Assembly: GCF_000023025.1 (NCBI RefSeq)
Contig: NC_012997.1
Span: 604,764 to 668,763, forward strand
DNA length: 64,000 bases
DNA from: Teredinibacter turnerae T7901
GTDB lineage: Bacteria; Pseudomonadota; Gammaproteobacteria; Pseudomonadales; Cellvibrionaceae
Reading direction: 5' to 3'
Shown here: in pieces, positions 17,641-27,731 of the stretch
How the letters are laid out: the number at the start of each line of letters is the position of its first letter
Position numbering within the stretch: position 1 is the first letter of the stretch
The notes under the pieces: model-generated
Databases searched by the model: none
What the model saw: the letters and a program-made list of their open reading frames with translations, nothing else
Told to the model about the DNA's origin: nothing
Program-made: the position numbers and the translations under genes

Positions 17641-18510
17641 ATGACCTATTCATTGCGTGCGGCTGTAGTAGTCGTCATCTCCATTCTAGTTTTCGTCGCC
17701 GGTTGCGAAGCCCCCAGCCGCTATCAACAAAAGCACGATAGCGGCCCCAGTCAACCTCTGCGGGTAGACCATATCCCCGATGCCGTGCCACAGGTCGAGC
17801 TCCGAACTGCCGCAGGTAACAAAAGCCCCTATACCGTCAATGGTAAAACCTATTGGGTTGCCACCAATCCAACTGGGTATCGGGAGGAGGGCATGGCGTC
17901 CTGGTATGGCCTGAAATTTCACGGCCACAAAACCTCTAACGGCGAAATCTACGATATGTACGGTATGACCGCCGCCCACAAAACCCTGCCGATTCCCAGC
18001 TATGTGCGAGTGACCAACAAGGACAACGGACGCGTGGTGATTGTGCGGGTGAACGACCGTGGTCCGTTTCACGATGGCAGAGTTATTGATCTCACCTATG
18101 CTGCAGCGAAAAAGCTGGACATCGTTGACTCGGGTACCGGTCGGGTAGTGGTTGAATATATCGACCCGCTGACCTACCAGCCGCTGCAAAATACCCCAGC
18201 ACCGGTGTTGGTTTCCGGTGATCAACAGCCGGCCGCCCCCGCGCCGGCAAACTCCAACGGCTACCAATTACCAGAAAATACTTTTTTACAGGTCGGCGCT
18301 TTTAGCCAGATATCGGGTGCCCAGGCGTTGCAAACCACTATCCGCAAGCTCACCCCATACCCAGTCACAATTTTGGAGCCGCAGGCAACGGCCAAACCAG
18401 CGTTGTACCGGGTGAGGATTGGGCCGTTGCGGGACAATTTTGATTTACAGGCTTTGCGTGCCAAAATCGCGGCGGAGGGATTGCCCGAACCGCACGTTGT
18501 CTATCCATAG
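17641..18510 (+). CDS. rlpA: RlpA septal/lateral-wall lipoprotein with SPOR domain
   Basis: 289 residues. The lipobox FVAGC places the lipidated Cys at 22. The double-psi beta-barrel domain (about 80-165) has GMASWYGLKFHGHKTSNGE and VNDRGPFHDGRVIDLTYAAA. In Pseudomonas this fold is a lytic transglycosylase that acts only on glycans stripped of stem peptides; the matching His and Asp (DRGPFHDGR) are present. A SPOR domain at the C-terminus (about 212-289, FLQVGAFSQISGAQAL) binds denuded glycans at the septum. It lies 80 bases after mltB. A GH9 gene has been placed between it and dacA. Confidence 0.95.
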   Translation: MTYSLRAAVVVVISILVFVAGCEAPSRYQQKHDSGPSQPLRVDHIPDAVPQVELRTAAGNKSPYTVNGKTYWVATNPTGYREEGMASWYGLKFHGHKTSNGEIYDMYGMTAAHKTLPIPSYVRVTNKDNGRVVIVRVNDRGPFHDGRVIDLTYAAAKKLDIVDSGTGRVVVEYIDPLTYQPLQNTPAPVLVSGDQQPAAPAPANSNGYQLPENTFLQVGAFSQISGAQALQTTIRKLTPYPVTILEPQATAKPALYRVRIGPLRDNFDLQALRAKIAAEGLPEPHVVYP

Positions 18511-18631
18511 GGTAAGCTGATACTTACTCTGCAGCCTACATTGCGCGCTTGTGCGAGATGCTTCACCGAAAGATGCCTGTCGCGCGATTGACTACGACAG
18601 CCTGATACACACAGCCAGGATTTAATAGAAC

Positions 18632-20374
18632 ATGAGACATTTTTTAGCCAGCCTTTCTTTTGCGGCTATCAGCAGTGCGCTCGTCGCCTGCAGCAGCGGG
18701 GGAGGCTCCAAATCGGAGATCAGTGATCCTGCCAGCGCTAGCGAGCAGGCTGCTGAACTCGGCCTGATTAAAGTGAACCAGGTGGGGTATTTGCCAGATG
18801 GGCAAAAGTTTGCTGTCGTACCCGCATCGGCTGTGCGTCAGTTCTTTTTGATTGATGGTAATGGCGAAGAAGTCTACAAAGGCAAACTCGAAAAAACGGC
18901 CGGTTGGGAGCCTGCACAGGAGCGAGTCGCGCTGGCTGACTTCAGCGATTATGAGCAACCCGGCCGGTACAGGGTGAAAGTGGAGGGTTTTCCACTCTCG
19001 CCTGCATTTGTCATAGCCGAGGATGTGTATTCGGATGCGCATGATGCTGCGATAAAGGCCTATTACTTTAACCGCGCCAGCACAGCGCTTCCCGATGCCT
19101 TTGCCGGTGCCTGGGCGCGCCCGGAAGGCCACCCGGATGATCGAGTGAAAGTTCACTGGTCGGCTGCCTCCGGAATGCGACCTGAGGGCACTGTGTTGGC
19201 GTCGCCTAAGGGCTGGTACGATGCGGGCGATTACAACAAATACATCGTTAATTCGGGTATCTCCACTTATACCCTGCTCGCCGCGTACGAACATTTCAGC
19301 CGTTTTTACGATGATCGCACTTGGAATATCCCCGAGTCTGGCGACAAGTTGCCGGACCTGCTCAACGAAATTTTGTGGAATCTCGACTGGATGGAAACCA
19401 TGCAGGACCCCGCCGACGGCGGCGTCTACCACAAGCTCACTACCTTGAATTTTTCCGGTGATGTAATGCCAGCAGAGGCTATCGAGCAGCGCTACATGGT
19501 GGCGAAAGGCACTGCGGCAACGCTTGATTTTGCTGCGGTTATGGCGACGGCGAGTCGAGTATTTGTGAAGTGGGACGCGGCCCAGGCGATACGCTATCGA
19601 GAGGCAGCTGTTGCCGCTTGGCGCTGGGCAGAAGCCAATCCGCAGGTGGTGTTTAGCAACCCGAAGGATGTGCATACGGGAGAGTACGGAGACAGCGATT
19701 TCGCTGACGAGCGCGCCTGGGCTGCGGCGGAATTATTTATTACCACCGGCGATCAGGTGTACTACCGCGCATTTAAGGCAGTAGGTGCTGGCGCTGGCGT
19801 GCCTTCCTGGGGATATGTTGCACCGCTGGCCCACGTGTCGCTCGCCTTCCACAGCAAAGACAGCCTTTCCAGTAAAGAGTACGAGGCGTCTGTAGACGCT
19901 CTAGTGAGTACTGCAAACGGGTTGGTAGATCGCTACCGCGATAGCGCATACCGGGTCTCGATGACCACTCAGGACTTTGTGTGGGGCAGCAACAGCGGCG
20001 CGGCTAATCAGGCATTTATCTTGTTGCAGGCGTACCGGCTCACTGGGGAAGATAAATATCGCGCAGCAGCGCTCGGAATTGTTGACTATCTTTTAGGCAA
20101 GAATCCAATGGATTACAGCTATGTCACGGCTGTTGGCAGCAAGCCACCCGAGCACATTCATCACCGCCCATCTGAAGCAGATAGCGTAAAAGCACCGGTA
20201 CCGGGATTTCTGGTGGGTGGCCCCAATGCTGGCCAGCAGGACAACTGTGATTACCGCTCGCTGGCGCCAGCTAAATCCTATGTCGACAGTTGGTGTAGCT
20301 ATGCCTCTAACGAGATTGCCATTAACTGGAACGCCCCCCTGGTCTACGTGTTGGCGGGCCTTATGGCGGACTAA
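18632..20374 (+). CDS. Glycoside hydrolase family 9 lipoprotein (cellodextrinase/endoglucanase type)
   Basis: 580 residues. A lipoprotein signal (SSALVAC, Cys at 20) and short Gly/Ser linker are followed by an Ig-like CelD_N domain (about 45-135, IKVNQVGYLPDGQKFAVV) and a GH9 (alpha/alpha)6-barrel (about 140-578). Catalytic features are complete: GWYDAGDYNKYIVNSG with the catalytic base Asp, the EHIHHRPSEAD substrate loop, and NEIAINWNAPLVYVL with the acid Glu. It has no carbohydrate-binding module, so it should act on soluble oligosaccharides at the cell surface or in the periplasm, as GH9 cellodextrinases do. It sits inside the elongasome gene block, between rlpA and dacA, where related bacteria have nothing. 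An alternative role on a wall or capsule glycan is possible but has no direct support. Confidence 0.9.
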   Translation: MRHFLASLSFAAISSALVACSSGGGSKSEISDPASASEQAAELGLIKVNQVGYLPDGQKFAVVPASAVRQFFLIDGNGEEVYKGKLEKTAGWEPAQERVALADFSDYEQPGRYRVKVEGFPLSPAFVIAEDVYSDAHDAAIKAYYFNRASTALPDAFAGAWARPEGHPDDRVKVHWSAASGMRPEGTVLASPKGWYDAGDYNKYIVNSGISTYTLLAAYEHFSRFYDDRTWNIPESGDKLPDLLNEILWNLDWMETMQDPADGGVYHKLTTLNFSGDVMPAEAIEQRYMVAKGTAATLDFAAVMATASRVFVKWDAAQAIRYREAAVAAWRWAEANPQVVFSNPKDVHTGEYGDSDFADERAWAAAELFITTGDQVYYRAFKAVGAGAGVPSWGYVAPLAHVSLAFHSKDSLSSKEYEASVDALVSTANGLVDRYRDSAYRVSMTTQDFVWGSNSGAANQAFILLQAYRLTGEDKYRAAALGIVDYLLGKNPMDYSYVTAVGSKPPEHIHHRPSEADSVKAPVPGFLVGGPNAGQQDNCDYRSLAPAKSYVDSWCSYASNEIAINWNAPLVYVLAGLMAD

Positions 20375-20383
20375 TCGCGACAT

Positions 20384-20403
20384 CAGGCGGCGCAAGCCGC
20401 CTG
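20384..20403 (+). terminator. Hairpin just after the GH9 lipoprotein gene
   Basis: A perfect eight-base stem (CAGGCGGC with GCCGCCTG) closed by a GCAA tetraloop starts ten bases after the stop. It has no U-tract, so it may be an mRNA 3' end stabiliser rather than a classical terminator. Confidence 0.45.
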
Positions 20404-20420
20404 CATTAGGCGTAGATTAC

Positions 20421-20429
20421 TGCTACAAT
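20421..20429 (+). promoter_or_regulatory. Possible extended -10 promoter of dacA
   Basis: TGCTACAAT is an extended -10 element (TGn plus TACAAT) about 88 bases before the dacA ATG. No strong -35 is visible, as is common for extended -10 promoters. It would let dacA be expressed independently of the GH9 gene. Confidence 0.35.
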
Positions 20430-20516
20430 CCTTTCCCCTTCGGGCGGCACTTATCCAACGTGCGCCTGTCTCTAACAGAAATACACTCCCTCGGCACAAG
20501 GTTAAACGTTTAAACG

Positions 20517-21689
20517 ATGCGATTTTCTGTTGCGCGCGCTGCGCTTGTTCTAGCACACCTCTTCATCCTGGTTACTCCAATGGCGGCAAATGCCAGCCAG
20601 GTTATTATTCCTGCTCCGCCACAGCTTGCGGCGACAGCTTACCTGCTGATTGATGCGGATACCGGCAAGGTTATTGTCGAACACAATGCTGATGAGCAGT
20701 TACCGCCAGCCAGCCTCACCAAAATGATGACCAGCTATATTGTGTCTGAGGAAATATACGCTGGCCGGCTGCAGGAAACCGATCTGGTAAGAGTCAGTGA
20801 CGATGCTTGGCGCCGTGGCGGTGCAAAGAGCGGTAGTTCTACGATGTTTTTGGAGGCGCGCTCTGAGGTACCGGTAATTGACATGCTGCGCGGGGTTATC
20901 ATCCAATCGGGCAACGACGCCTCTATCGCGCTGGCTCAGCATATTGCCGGAAGTGAAGAAGCGTTCGCCGAGATCATGAACCAGCAGGCGCAACTTCTGG
21001 GGATGACCAACAGTCACTTCAGAAATGCGACCGGATGGCCGGCTGAAGGCCACCTGACTACAGCGCGCGACCTGGCAATACTCGCCAAAGCGCTTATTAA
21101 CGATCACCCGAAGCACTACGCGCTCTATTCCGAAAAGCACTTTAAGCACAACGGTATCAGCCAGCCTAATCGCAATAAATTGTTGTTCACCGATAATACC
21201 GTCGACGGCATTAAAACCGGGCACACCGAGGCTGCAGGCTATTGTCTGGTGGCTTCCGCCAAGCGTGACGGGATGCGTTTGATATCGGTGGTAATGGGGG
21301 CTAAGTCAGAAAATGCGCGCGCGGCCGAGTCGAAAAAACTGCTGGCGTATGGGTTTCGCTACTATCAAACTCACAAGTTGTACAGCGCTGGCGATGAGCT
21401 CGGTAGCGCCCGCGTATGGGGCGGTGATCCCAAAGAACTGGTACTTACAATCGACCATGACATTCTTGCCACCATTCCCCGTGGCGGCGCGAAGAATGTG
21501 AAAGCCGCAATCGAGACCAACGCCAATATTGAAGCGCCCATTGCCAAGCATCAGCCGCTGGGTAAATTGAAGATTTCCCTTGATGATGAGGTTATCGTTG
21601 AAACTGACCTGGTTGCGGCGACGGATATAGCGGAAGCCGGGCTGGTGGATCGCGCCTGGGATGCAATTTTGCGGTTGTTTGAGGAATAA
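20517..21689 (+). CDS. dacA: D-alanyl-D-alanine carboxypeptidase (PBP5/6 family)
   Basis: 390 residues. A cleavable signal (to about residue 25, MAANAS) is followed by the penicillin-binding domain with SLTKMM (nucleophile Ser near 62), IQSGNDASIALAQH (SxN) and DGIKTGHTEAAGYCLVASA (KTG). A C-terminal beta-rich domain ends in an amphipathic helix (LVDRAWDAILRLFEE) that anchors PBP5-type enzymes to the outer face of the inner membrane. It trims the terminal D-Ala from pentapeptides and so limits cross-linking. It is followed after three bases by ybeD, as in Pseudomonas (dacC, ybeD, lipB, lipA). Confidence 0.96.
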   Translation: MRFSVARAALVLAHLFILVTPMAANASQVIIPAPPQLAATAYLLIDADTGKVIVEHNADEQLPPASLTKMMTSYIVSEEIYAGRLQETDLVRVSDDAWRRGGAKSGSSTMFLEARSEVPVIDMLRGVIIQSGNDASIALAQHIAGSEEAFAEIMNQQAQLLGMTNSHFRNATGWPAEGHLTTARDLAILAKALINDHPKHYALYSEKHFKHNGISQPNRNKLLFTDNTVDGIKTGHTEAAGYCLVASAKRDGMRLISVVMGAKSENARAAESKKLLAYGFRYYQTHKLYSAGDELGSARVWGGDPKELVLTIDHDILATIPRGGAKNVKAAIETNANIEAPIAKHQPLGKLKISLDDEVIVETDLVAATDIAEAGLVDRAWDAILRLFEE

Positions 21690-21692
21690 CCT

Positions 21693-21965
21693 GTGAGCGA
21701 GCAGCAGCCTCCTAAAATTGAATTTCCCTGCCCTGACTATGTGATTAAATGCATGGGCACGGCGACAGCGGGTTACCGCGAGGCCGTACTCAATGTGATG
21801 GAGCGGCACGCGCCCGGTTTCGATACCAACAAAGTGAGTGTGCGCCCCAGTCGCAACGGGACTTTTGAGTCGGTCAGCGTATTTATTACCGCGACCGGCA
21901 TTGAGCAGTTACAAGCGATCCACGAAGATTTGAAAAAACTGCCAGAAACGAAAATGGTGCTGTGA
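21693..21965 (+). CDS. ybeD: YbeD/DUF493 family small protein
   Basis: 90 residues, GTG start three bases after dacA. The IEFPCPDYVIKCMG opening, SRNGTFESVSVFITATG centre and LPETKMVL end match YbeD (DUF493), a small ferredoxin-like fold resembling ACT/allosteric domains. It is nearly always next to lipB. Its stop abuts the TTG start of lipB. A regulatory role in lipoate synthesis has been suggested from context only. Confidence 0.93.
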   Translation: MSEQQPPKIEFPCPDYVIKCMGTATAGYREAVLNVMERHAPGFDTNKVSVRPSRNGTFESVSVFITATGIEQLQAIHEDLKKLPETKMVL

Positions 21966-22580
21966 TTGTCCGCAGTTGTTGTTAAAAACCTCGGCCAACT
22001 GGAATACGAGACTTGCTGGCAGGCGATGCGAGACTTCACTGATACTCGCACCGCCGCGACAGATGATGAGCTATGGTTGGTGGAACACCCTCCGGTCTAT
22101 ACCCAGGGGCAGGCCGGCAAACCAGAACATTTGTTACTGCCCGCGACCGATATTCCCGTGGTGCAAACTGACCGCGGCGGCCAGATTACCTATCACGGGC
22201 CGGGCCAACTGGTCGCTTACCCTCTGCTTAACCTGAAGCGCCGCAAGTTAGGCGTGCGAGATCTGGTTACACTCATTGAAAATTCTGTTGTTCGCCTGCT
22301 GGGCGACTACGGTATTATCGGCGAGCCGCGGCCAGATGCGCCCGGCGTTTATGTAGACGGTAAAAAGATTTCGTCGCTCGGATTACGAGTGCGCAAAGGC
22401 TGCAGCTATCACGGTGTGGCCATCAATGTGAATATGGATTTGCAACCCTTCGCTAATATTAACCCCTGTGGATATGCGGGTCTGGCGATGGTGCAGCTAA
22501 CTGATTACACAGCAGAGCCCCCAAGCGTGGCAGAGGTTGCCGATCGCTACAGTGCGCGCCTGCTCGAGCTTCTAAAGTAG
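21966..22580 (+). CDS. lipB: Octanoyl-[acyl carrier protein]:protein N-octanoyltransferase
   Basis: 204 residues, apparently TTG start directly after the ybeD stop. LipB moves the octanoyl group from ACP to the lipoyl domains of 2-oxoacid dehydrogenases. Signatures are [19 protein letters not shown], the catalytic Lys in [19 protein letters not shown], and the acyl-thioester Cys in [10 protein letters not shown]. lipA follows after seven bases, so substrate and product enzymes are coexpressed. No ribosome site is obvious at the TTG, which suggests translational coupling to ybeD. Confidence 0.96.
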   Translation: MSAVVVKNLGQLEYETCWQAMRDFTDTRTAATDDELWLVEHPPVYTQGQAGKPEHLLLPATDIPVVQTDRGGQITYHGPGQLVAYPLLNLKRRKLGVRDLVTLIENSVVRLLGDYGIIGEPRPDAPGVYVDGKKISSLGLRVRKGCSYHGVAINVNMDLQPFANINPCGYAGLAMVQLTDYTAEPPSVAEVADRYSARLLELLK

Positions 22581-22587
22581 AGAACCT

Positions 22588-23568
22588 ATGTCTGAACAGG
22601 ATCTTAGCCCCGTCAAACGCACGCGGCGCATCCAACAGGGTGAAAAACTGCGCGATGCCGATAAGGTCGAGCGCATACCGGTCAAAGTAATTACCAGCGA
22701 TTCGATGCTGCGTAAACCGGACTGGATTCGAATTAAAGTCAGCAGCTCGCCCGAAGTCGATCGCATCAAAAAGTTGTTGCGTAAAAACGCGCTCTCCACC
22801 GTCTGTGAAGAAGCCAACTGCCCCAATTTGGGCGAGTGTTTTAGCGGTGGGACGGCGACATTCATGATCATGGGGGATATATGTACCCGTCGCTGCCCCT
22901 TCTGCGATGTGGGCCACGGCAAACCCAACCCCCTGGACGCCAATGAGCCGCGCAATCTTGCGGAAGCTATCGCCGACATGAGCTTGAAATATGTGGTGAT
23001 CACCTCGGTCGACCGCGACGATCTTCGCGATGGGGGAGCGCAGCATTTTGCCGACTGTATTCGCGAGTCCCGCGCGCTGTCACCCGAGTTGCAAGTTGAA
23101 ATTCTGACCCCGGATTTTCGTGGCCGCATGGACATCGCCCTGGACATTCTCGCGCAGGAGCCGCCCGATGTGTTTAATCACAACCTGGAAACGGTGCCCC
23201 GGCTATATCGTCAGTCGCGCCCCGGTGCCAATTACAAATGGTCGTTGGAGCTACTACAACGCTATAAGGCGCGCAAGCCCGAGGTATTGACCAAGTCGGG
23301 GTTGATGGTTGGCCTGGGCGAGACCAAGGAGGAAATTATCGAGGTGCTTAAAGATATGCGCGCACACGATATCGACATGCTGACCATTGGCCAGTACCTT
23401 CAGCCCTCGCGCGACCACTTGCCGGTGGCCCGTTATGTGGAACCTGCTGAGTTCGACGAGTACAGTGCAATAGCCAAAGAGCTTGGCTTTGTGCACGCCG
23501 CCTGCGGACCGTTGGTGCGATCCTCGTACCACGCGGACAAGCAAGCGCACGGCGAAGTCGTCAAATAA
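22588..23568 (+). CDS. lipA: Lipoyl synthase (radical SAM)
   Basis: 326 residues. LipA inserts two sulfurs into octanoyl-protein. The auxiliary cluster motif is [12 protein letters not shown] (CX4CX5C), the radical SAM motif is CTRRCPFC (CX3CX2C), and the C-terminal [10 protein letters not shown] supplies the Ser ligand of the sacrificed cluster. The order lipB-lipA is standard. The call is secure. Confidence 0.98.
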   Translation: MSEQDLSPVKRTRRIQQGEKLRDADKVERIPVKVITSDSMLRKPDWIRIKVSSSPEVDRIKKLLRKNALSTVCEEANCPNLGECFSGGTATFMIMGDICTRRCPFCDVGHGKPNPLDANEPRNLAEAIADMSLKYVVITSVDRDDLRDGGAQHFADCIRESRALSPELQVEILTPDFRGRMDIALDILAQEPPDVFNHNLETVPRLYRQSRPGANYKWSLELLQRYKARKPEVLTKSGLMVGLGETKEEIIEVLKDMRAHDIDMLTIGQYLQPSRDHLPVARYVEPAEFDEYSAIAKELGFVHAACGPLVRSSYHADKQAHGEVVK

Positions 23569-23585
23569 GGCCGCGCTTCATCCTA

Positions 23586-24119
23586 ATGAACGGAACGATA
23601 GAGATTTCGCATCTGCGGGAGTTTCCCCAGTGGGTGAAAACCGTGGCGGCCTGGCATCACCAGGAATGGTTGCGCAGTTTTCGTGCGGGCGGTGAACGCG
23701 CTTCTCGCGAGGAAGTGGGGGCAGACATTCGCGAGCGCGAGCACAACCTGCGTGCGCATTTTGATACCGATCCTATTCCGGCTACTTTTATCGCGCATCT
23801 GCCAAGTGTGGCGGAAGAAGCGCGCGTACCTGTAGGTTCGGTTAGTTTGGTTTTTTATCAATTCACCAAAAGTCGCAAACCCAGTGAGTGGGTGACGAAT
23901 TTGTTTGTTGAACCGGAGCACCGTTGTCGCGGTGTCGGCCAGCAGTTGCTGAACTATATTGAAACCTATGCCGAAGGCCATGGTCTTGCTCAGCTGCGGC
24001 TCTACACGCGGGATAAAGCCGCCTACTATCAAAAACGCGATTGGACATTTACCCACAACGGGCTGGTACAGGGCAACGCGGTTTCCGTGTTAGAAAAGCG
24101 GGTCGGTGCAGAGCGTTAA
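23586..24119 (+). CDS. GNAT-family N-acetyltransferase
   Basis: 177 residues. A GNAT fold is visible: the central strand VPVGSVSLVFYQF, the acetyl-CoA loop VEPEHRCRGVGQQLLNYIE (R/Q-x-x-G-x-G/A form) and a final AAYYQKRDWTF segment. It lies 17 bases past lipA and 72 before rimO. The acceptor is unknown. Its place next to lipA and rimO suggests only shared transcription. Confidence 0.85.
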   Translation: MNGTIEISHLREFPQWVKTVAAWHHQEWLRSFRAGGERASREEVGADIREREHNLRAHFDTDPIPATFIAHLPSVAEEARVPVGSVSLVFYQFTKSRKPSEWVTNLFVEPEHRCRGVGQQLLNYIETYAEGHGLAQLRLYTRDKAAYYQKRDWTFTHNGLVQGNAVSVLEKRVGAER

Positions 24120-24191
24120 GCACGCATTCCTTCCGCCATCTCATTTCTCTATCTAAATTTCAGCGATTCATTATTTACAGCGACAAAGGCT

Positions 24192-25511
24192 ATGACTCAA
24201 AAAGTTGGTTTTATTTCTCTCGGTTGCCCCAAAGCCTTGGTGGATTCCGAGCGAATTCTCACCCAGTTAAAACTGGACGGCTACAGTGTCGTGCCGAGCT
24301 ATGACGATGCTGATCTGGTGGTGGTAAACACCTGTGGATTTATCGATAGCGCCAAGCAGGAATCGCTGGATGCTATCAGCGAAGCCATGAGCGAAAATGG
24401 CAAAGTGATTGTTACCGGCTGTATGGGTAAAGGCAAAGACGCGGAAATTATCCGCGAAAGCTTCCCCAATGTTCTCAGTGTCACCGGGCCCGCAGCGTAC
24501 GAAGAAGTCATGGGTGCGGTACACGAGTACATTCCGCCGGTGCGTGACCACAACCCGCATGTGGACCTGGTGCCACCGCAGGGCGTCAAGTTAACGCCGC
24601 GTCACTACGCCTATCTGAAAATTTCTGAAGGCTGCAACCACCGCTGTTCCTTCTGCATTATTCCCGATATGCGGGGCGATCTGGTAAGCCGCCCGATTGG
24701 CGACGTGTTGAACGAGGCCGAGCGTCTGGTGAATGCCGGTACCCGTGAGCTGTTGGTGATTTCTCAGGATACCAGCGCCTATGGGGTGGACCTGAAATAC
24801 CGCACGGGCTTCTGGCAGGGGCGGCCGGTAAAAACCCGCATGCAGGAACTGTGTGAGGCACTGGGTGAGATGGGTGTGTGGGTTCGGCTGCACTATGTGT
24901 ATCCCTACCCGCATGTGGATAACGTTATTCCATTGATGGCCGAGGGCAAAATCCTCCCGTATTTGGATATCCCTTTCCAGCACGCGAGCCCAACGGTGTT
25001 GAAAGCGATGCAACGCCCGGCACATCAAGAAAAAACCCTGGATCGGATTCACGCTTGGCGCAAAATGTGCCCGGATCTGACGCTGCGTTCGACGTTCATT
25101 GTGGGTTTCCCCGGTGAAACCGATGCGGATTTTGAATTGTTACTCGACTGGCTGGAAGACGCCCAACTGGATCGTGTTGGCTGTTTCCAGTATTCGCCGG
25201 TGGAGGGGGCCGCGGCCAATGCACTGCCAAACCCGGTGCCGGAAGAGGTGAAGCAGGAACGCTGGGAGCGGTTTATGGCGGCGCAGCAGCGAATTTCTGC
25301 GGCCAGGTTGCAGGCGAAAATCGGCAAAACTATTGATGTGTTAATCGATCGCAGTGAAGGCGTAAATGCACTTGGCCGCAGTTTCGCCGACGCACCGGAA
25401 ATCGACGGTGTGGTTATTGTTGAAGACAGCGCCCACCTGCCCGCTGGAAGTCTCATTAAAGCGCGTGTTACCGCCGCGGATGAATACGATATCTGGGCAG
25501 AGCCCCTATAG
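24192..25511 (+). CDS. rimO: Ribosomal protein uS12 methylthiotransferase RimO
   Basis: 439 residues. RimO methylthiolates Asp89 of ribosomal protein uS12. The N-terminal MTTase domain has three cluster Cys ([30 protein letters not shown]). The radical SAM core has [15 protein letters not shown] (CX3CX2C). The C-terminal TRAM domain (about 375-438) ends in [20 protein letters not shown]. The signature separates RimO from the tRNA enzyme MiaB. A terminator-like hairpin follows. Confidence 0.96.
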   Translation: MTQKVGFISLGCPKALVDSERILTQLKLDGYSVVPSYDDADLVVVNTCGFIDSAKQESLDAISEAMSENGKVIVTGCMGKGKDAEIIRESFPNVLSVTGPAAYEEVMGAVHEYIPPVRDHNPHVDLVPPQGVKLTPRHYAYLKISEGCNHRCSFCIIPDMRGDLVSRPIGDVLNEAERLVNAGTRELLVISQDTSAYGVDLKYRTGFWQGRPVKTRMQELCEALGEMGVWVRLHYVYPYPHVDNVIPLMAEGKILPYLDIPFQHASPTVLKAMQRPAHQEKTLDRIHAWRKMCPDLTLRSTFIVGFPGETDADFELLLDWLEDAQLDRVGCFQYSPVEGAAANALPNPVPEEVKQERWERFMAAQQRISAARLQAKIGKTIDVLIDRSEGVNALGRSFADAPEIDGVVIVEDSAHLPAGSLIKARVTAADEYDIWAEPL

Positions 25512-25545
25512 CCTGATTGTCGCTTCGTAAAGCTACCGTATCAAC

Positions 25546-25580
25546 GCCCCAGGACAACTCTGGGGCAACTCTCGATTTTC
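25546..25580 (+). terminator. Putative terminator after rimO
   Basis: A seven-base perfect stem (GCCCCAG at 25546-25552, CTGGGGC at 25560-25566) is followed after a short gap by a T/C-rich stretch (ATTTTCTCTCTT). The T-run is not immediate, so strength is uncertain. Confidence 0.5.
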
Positions 25581-25713
25581 TCTCTTATCCCACTGATATT
25601 TCCCCTTCTTTTTACGCGCCAGTTAGCTGGCTCGCTCTGTGCTTATTATGGTGACCGCTCTGGATGTAACTTAACTGTGGCACGCTGGTGCGAGTCAATT
25701 TTTTAGCCACAGT

Positions 25714-27558
25714 ATGCGAATGTCGATGCTCATGGAGAAGTCTGTAACCTCTGTTTCCTGCCAAGTGGCCGTAACAACGGCCGAGATCCGGACCTATTTT
25801 GGTTTACTGTTGGAACATATTCCTGTGCTCGCTTCCGTCGTTACGCCAACAGGAGACGTACTTTTTGCCAGTCGGCATCATGCACTTCTTTTTGACGTTT
25901 CTAATAATATCAATGAGTTAACAGAAGAGTCCGAGTTGTACCCGGCTTCCGCTCGCGCGCGTCTGCAGCAACTTCAGTCTACCTCGGCGATGGAATGTGA
26001 GTGGGAATTAACCGCTAAACATAAAGATGGCTCCACTCACCTTTACAAAATGCGTCGCACACGTATTGCCTGCCACCGGTTGTTGCCTGGCTACGCGGGC
26101 GAGCCGGAAATCCAGGCCTCCAGCGACGACGTTATTTACACTGTGGGTGTCGATATTACAGAAGACGAACTGGCTGAATCGGTTTTACGTGATCACAAAA
26201 GTCATCTCAATTTCGCGATATTCCACGATCCTCTCACTGGACTGGCAAACAGGTCGCTGTTTTACGATCGCGTGAACAAGAGCATTGCGCGCGCTAAACG
26301 CACTAAATCCAGTCTCGCGTTGATGCTGTTGGACCTGGATCGCTTTAAAAATGTTAACGATAGTCTTGGTCATGAGGCGGGTGATCGCTATTTGAAAGCG
26401 GTCGCACAACACCTTGTCGACGAGTTGCGCGATACCGATACAGTTGCCCGGCTCGGCGGCGACGAATTCGTAGTCGTACTGGAAAACGTCACCTGCAGTG
26501 AATCAATAGAAGCGATAGCCAACAAACTGCTCGGCTGCCTGCAACAGCCGGTGGTTATTCAGGGGCACCCGATAAGTTGTACCGCGAGCATTGGCATCAG
26601 CGTATTCCCCCACGACGGTGACTCTATTGATCAGCTTTTAAAACATGCTGATACCGCTATGTACCGAGCGAAGGCGGCAGGTAAAAACCGGGCACAGTTC
26701 TACGTTAGCGCGATGTCTGATTCGGCGGTCAATTACCTGCTGTTAGAAAATGATCTACGCCGTGCACTGGAGCAGAATGAATTACGGGTTTTCTATCAGC
26801 CACAGGTGGATTTGAACACTGGGCGGATTACTGGCCTGGAAGCGCTGGTGCGATGGCAACACAAAGATCGCGGTTTGATGTCGCCGGTGCACTTTATTCC
26901 TCTGGCGGAAGAAACCGGGTTAATCGAACCTTTAGGTGCCTGGGTGTTGGAACAGGCCTGTGCGCGTTTTCAGCATTGGCTTGCGGCAGGCATTGACCTG
27001 TGTAAGGTGGCGGTTAACCTTTCCACACGTCAATTCAGGCAGGAAGGGTTTGAACATACGGTAGCGCAGGTATTGCGAAAAACCGGATTGCCTGCACAGT
27101 GCTTGGAGCTGGAAATTACCGAAAGCTCGGCAATGGAAAACGCCGCCAATACAATCAATATGCTTAACTGTTTAAGCGACATGGGGTTATCACTGGCGAT
27201 TGATGACTTTGGTACTGGCTATTCCTCGCTGGCGTACCTGCAACGTTTTCCGATCCAAAAATTAAAAATTGACCGCAGTTTTATCACTAACGTGGACCGC
27301 GACGATCAAGAGGCGGCGATTGCAAAATCTATCATTGATCTCGCCCACAATATGTCACTGGAAGTTATCGCCGAGGGAGTAGAGCGTGCCAGCCAGTGCC
27401 AATGGCTGGGCGAACGGGGTTGCGATCAAGTGCAGGGGTATTTTTACAGCAAGCCTTTGAGTGAGGAAGCACTGATGAACTTGGTGAGCGATTCCGAGCG
27501 CGTTATTTGCGATGCGTCCGGTGTTCGGCTTTTGAGTCAGCCTCTGGCAAAGCATTAA
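25714..27558 (+). CDS. PAS-like, GGDEF and EAL domain protein (cyclic-di-GMP turnover)
   Basis: 614 residues, no membrane helices. An N-terminal PAS-like sensor (about 25-145, with LLLEHIPVLASVV) leads to a GGDEF domain (about 160-325) with intact RLGGDEFVVVLEN, then an EAL domain (about 340-600) with GLEALVRWQH, ELEITESSAME, IDDFGTGYSSLAYL and KIDRSFI, all active-site elements of a phosphodiesterase. Both catalytic domains look competent, so it could make or break cyclic-di-GMP depending on the sensor. No RxxD inhibitory site is evident at the usual position upstream of GGDEF. Several ATGs cluster at 25714-25735, so the exact start is uncertain. An HD-GYP protein is encoded 1.1 kb away on the other strand. 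Confidence 0.92.
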   Translation: MRMSMLMEKSVTSVSCQVAVTTAEIRTYFGLLLEHIPVLASVVTPTGDVLFASRHHALLFDVSNNINELTEESELYPASARARLQQLQSTSAMECEWELTAKHKDGSTHLYKMRRTRIACHRLLPGYAGEPEIQASSDDVIYTVGVDITEDELAESVLRDHKSHLNFAIFHDPLTGLANRSLFYDRVNKSIARAKRTKSSLALMLLDLDRFKNVNDSLGHEAGDRYLKAVAQHLVDELRDTDTVARLGGDEFVVVLENVTCSESIEAIANKLLGCLQQPVVIQGHPISCTASIGISVFPHDGDSIDQLLKHADTAMYRAKAAGKNRAQFYVSAMSDSAVNYLLLENDLRRALEQNELRVFYQPQVDLNTGRITGLEALVRWQHKDRGLMSPVHFIPLAEETGLIEPLGAWVLEQACARFQHWLAAGIDLCKVAVNLSTRQFRQEGFEHTVAQVLRKTGLPAQCLELEITESSAMENAANTINMLNCLSDMGLSLAIDDFGTGYSSLAYLQRFPIQKLKIDRSFITNVDRDDQEAAIAKSIIDLAHNMSLEVIAEGVERASQCQWLGERGCDQVQGYFYSKPLSEEALMNLVSDSERVICDASGVRLLSQPLAKH

Positions 27559-27731
27559 AAAACGGACAAAAGCATCCAATTTTTGTACGCCCTCAACTCA
27601 GCGCCAACACTCTCTGATAGTTTTCTTCCTGTCCTTTGTATTCAGCAATAGTTACCGGGCGGCCGCTGCTTATGGCGGCGTGGCACCGGTGCGCGTTTCA
27701 ATTCAGTTAACAGATCAACAAGGAGTTTTGC

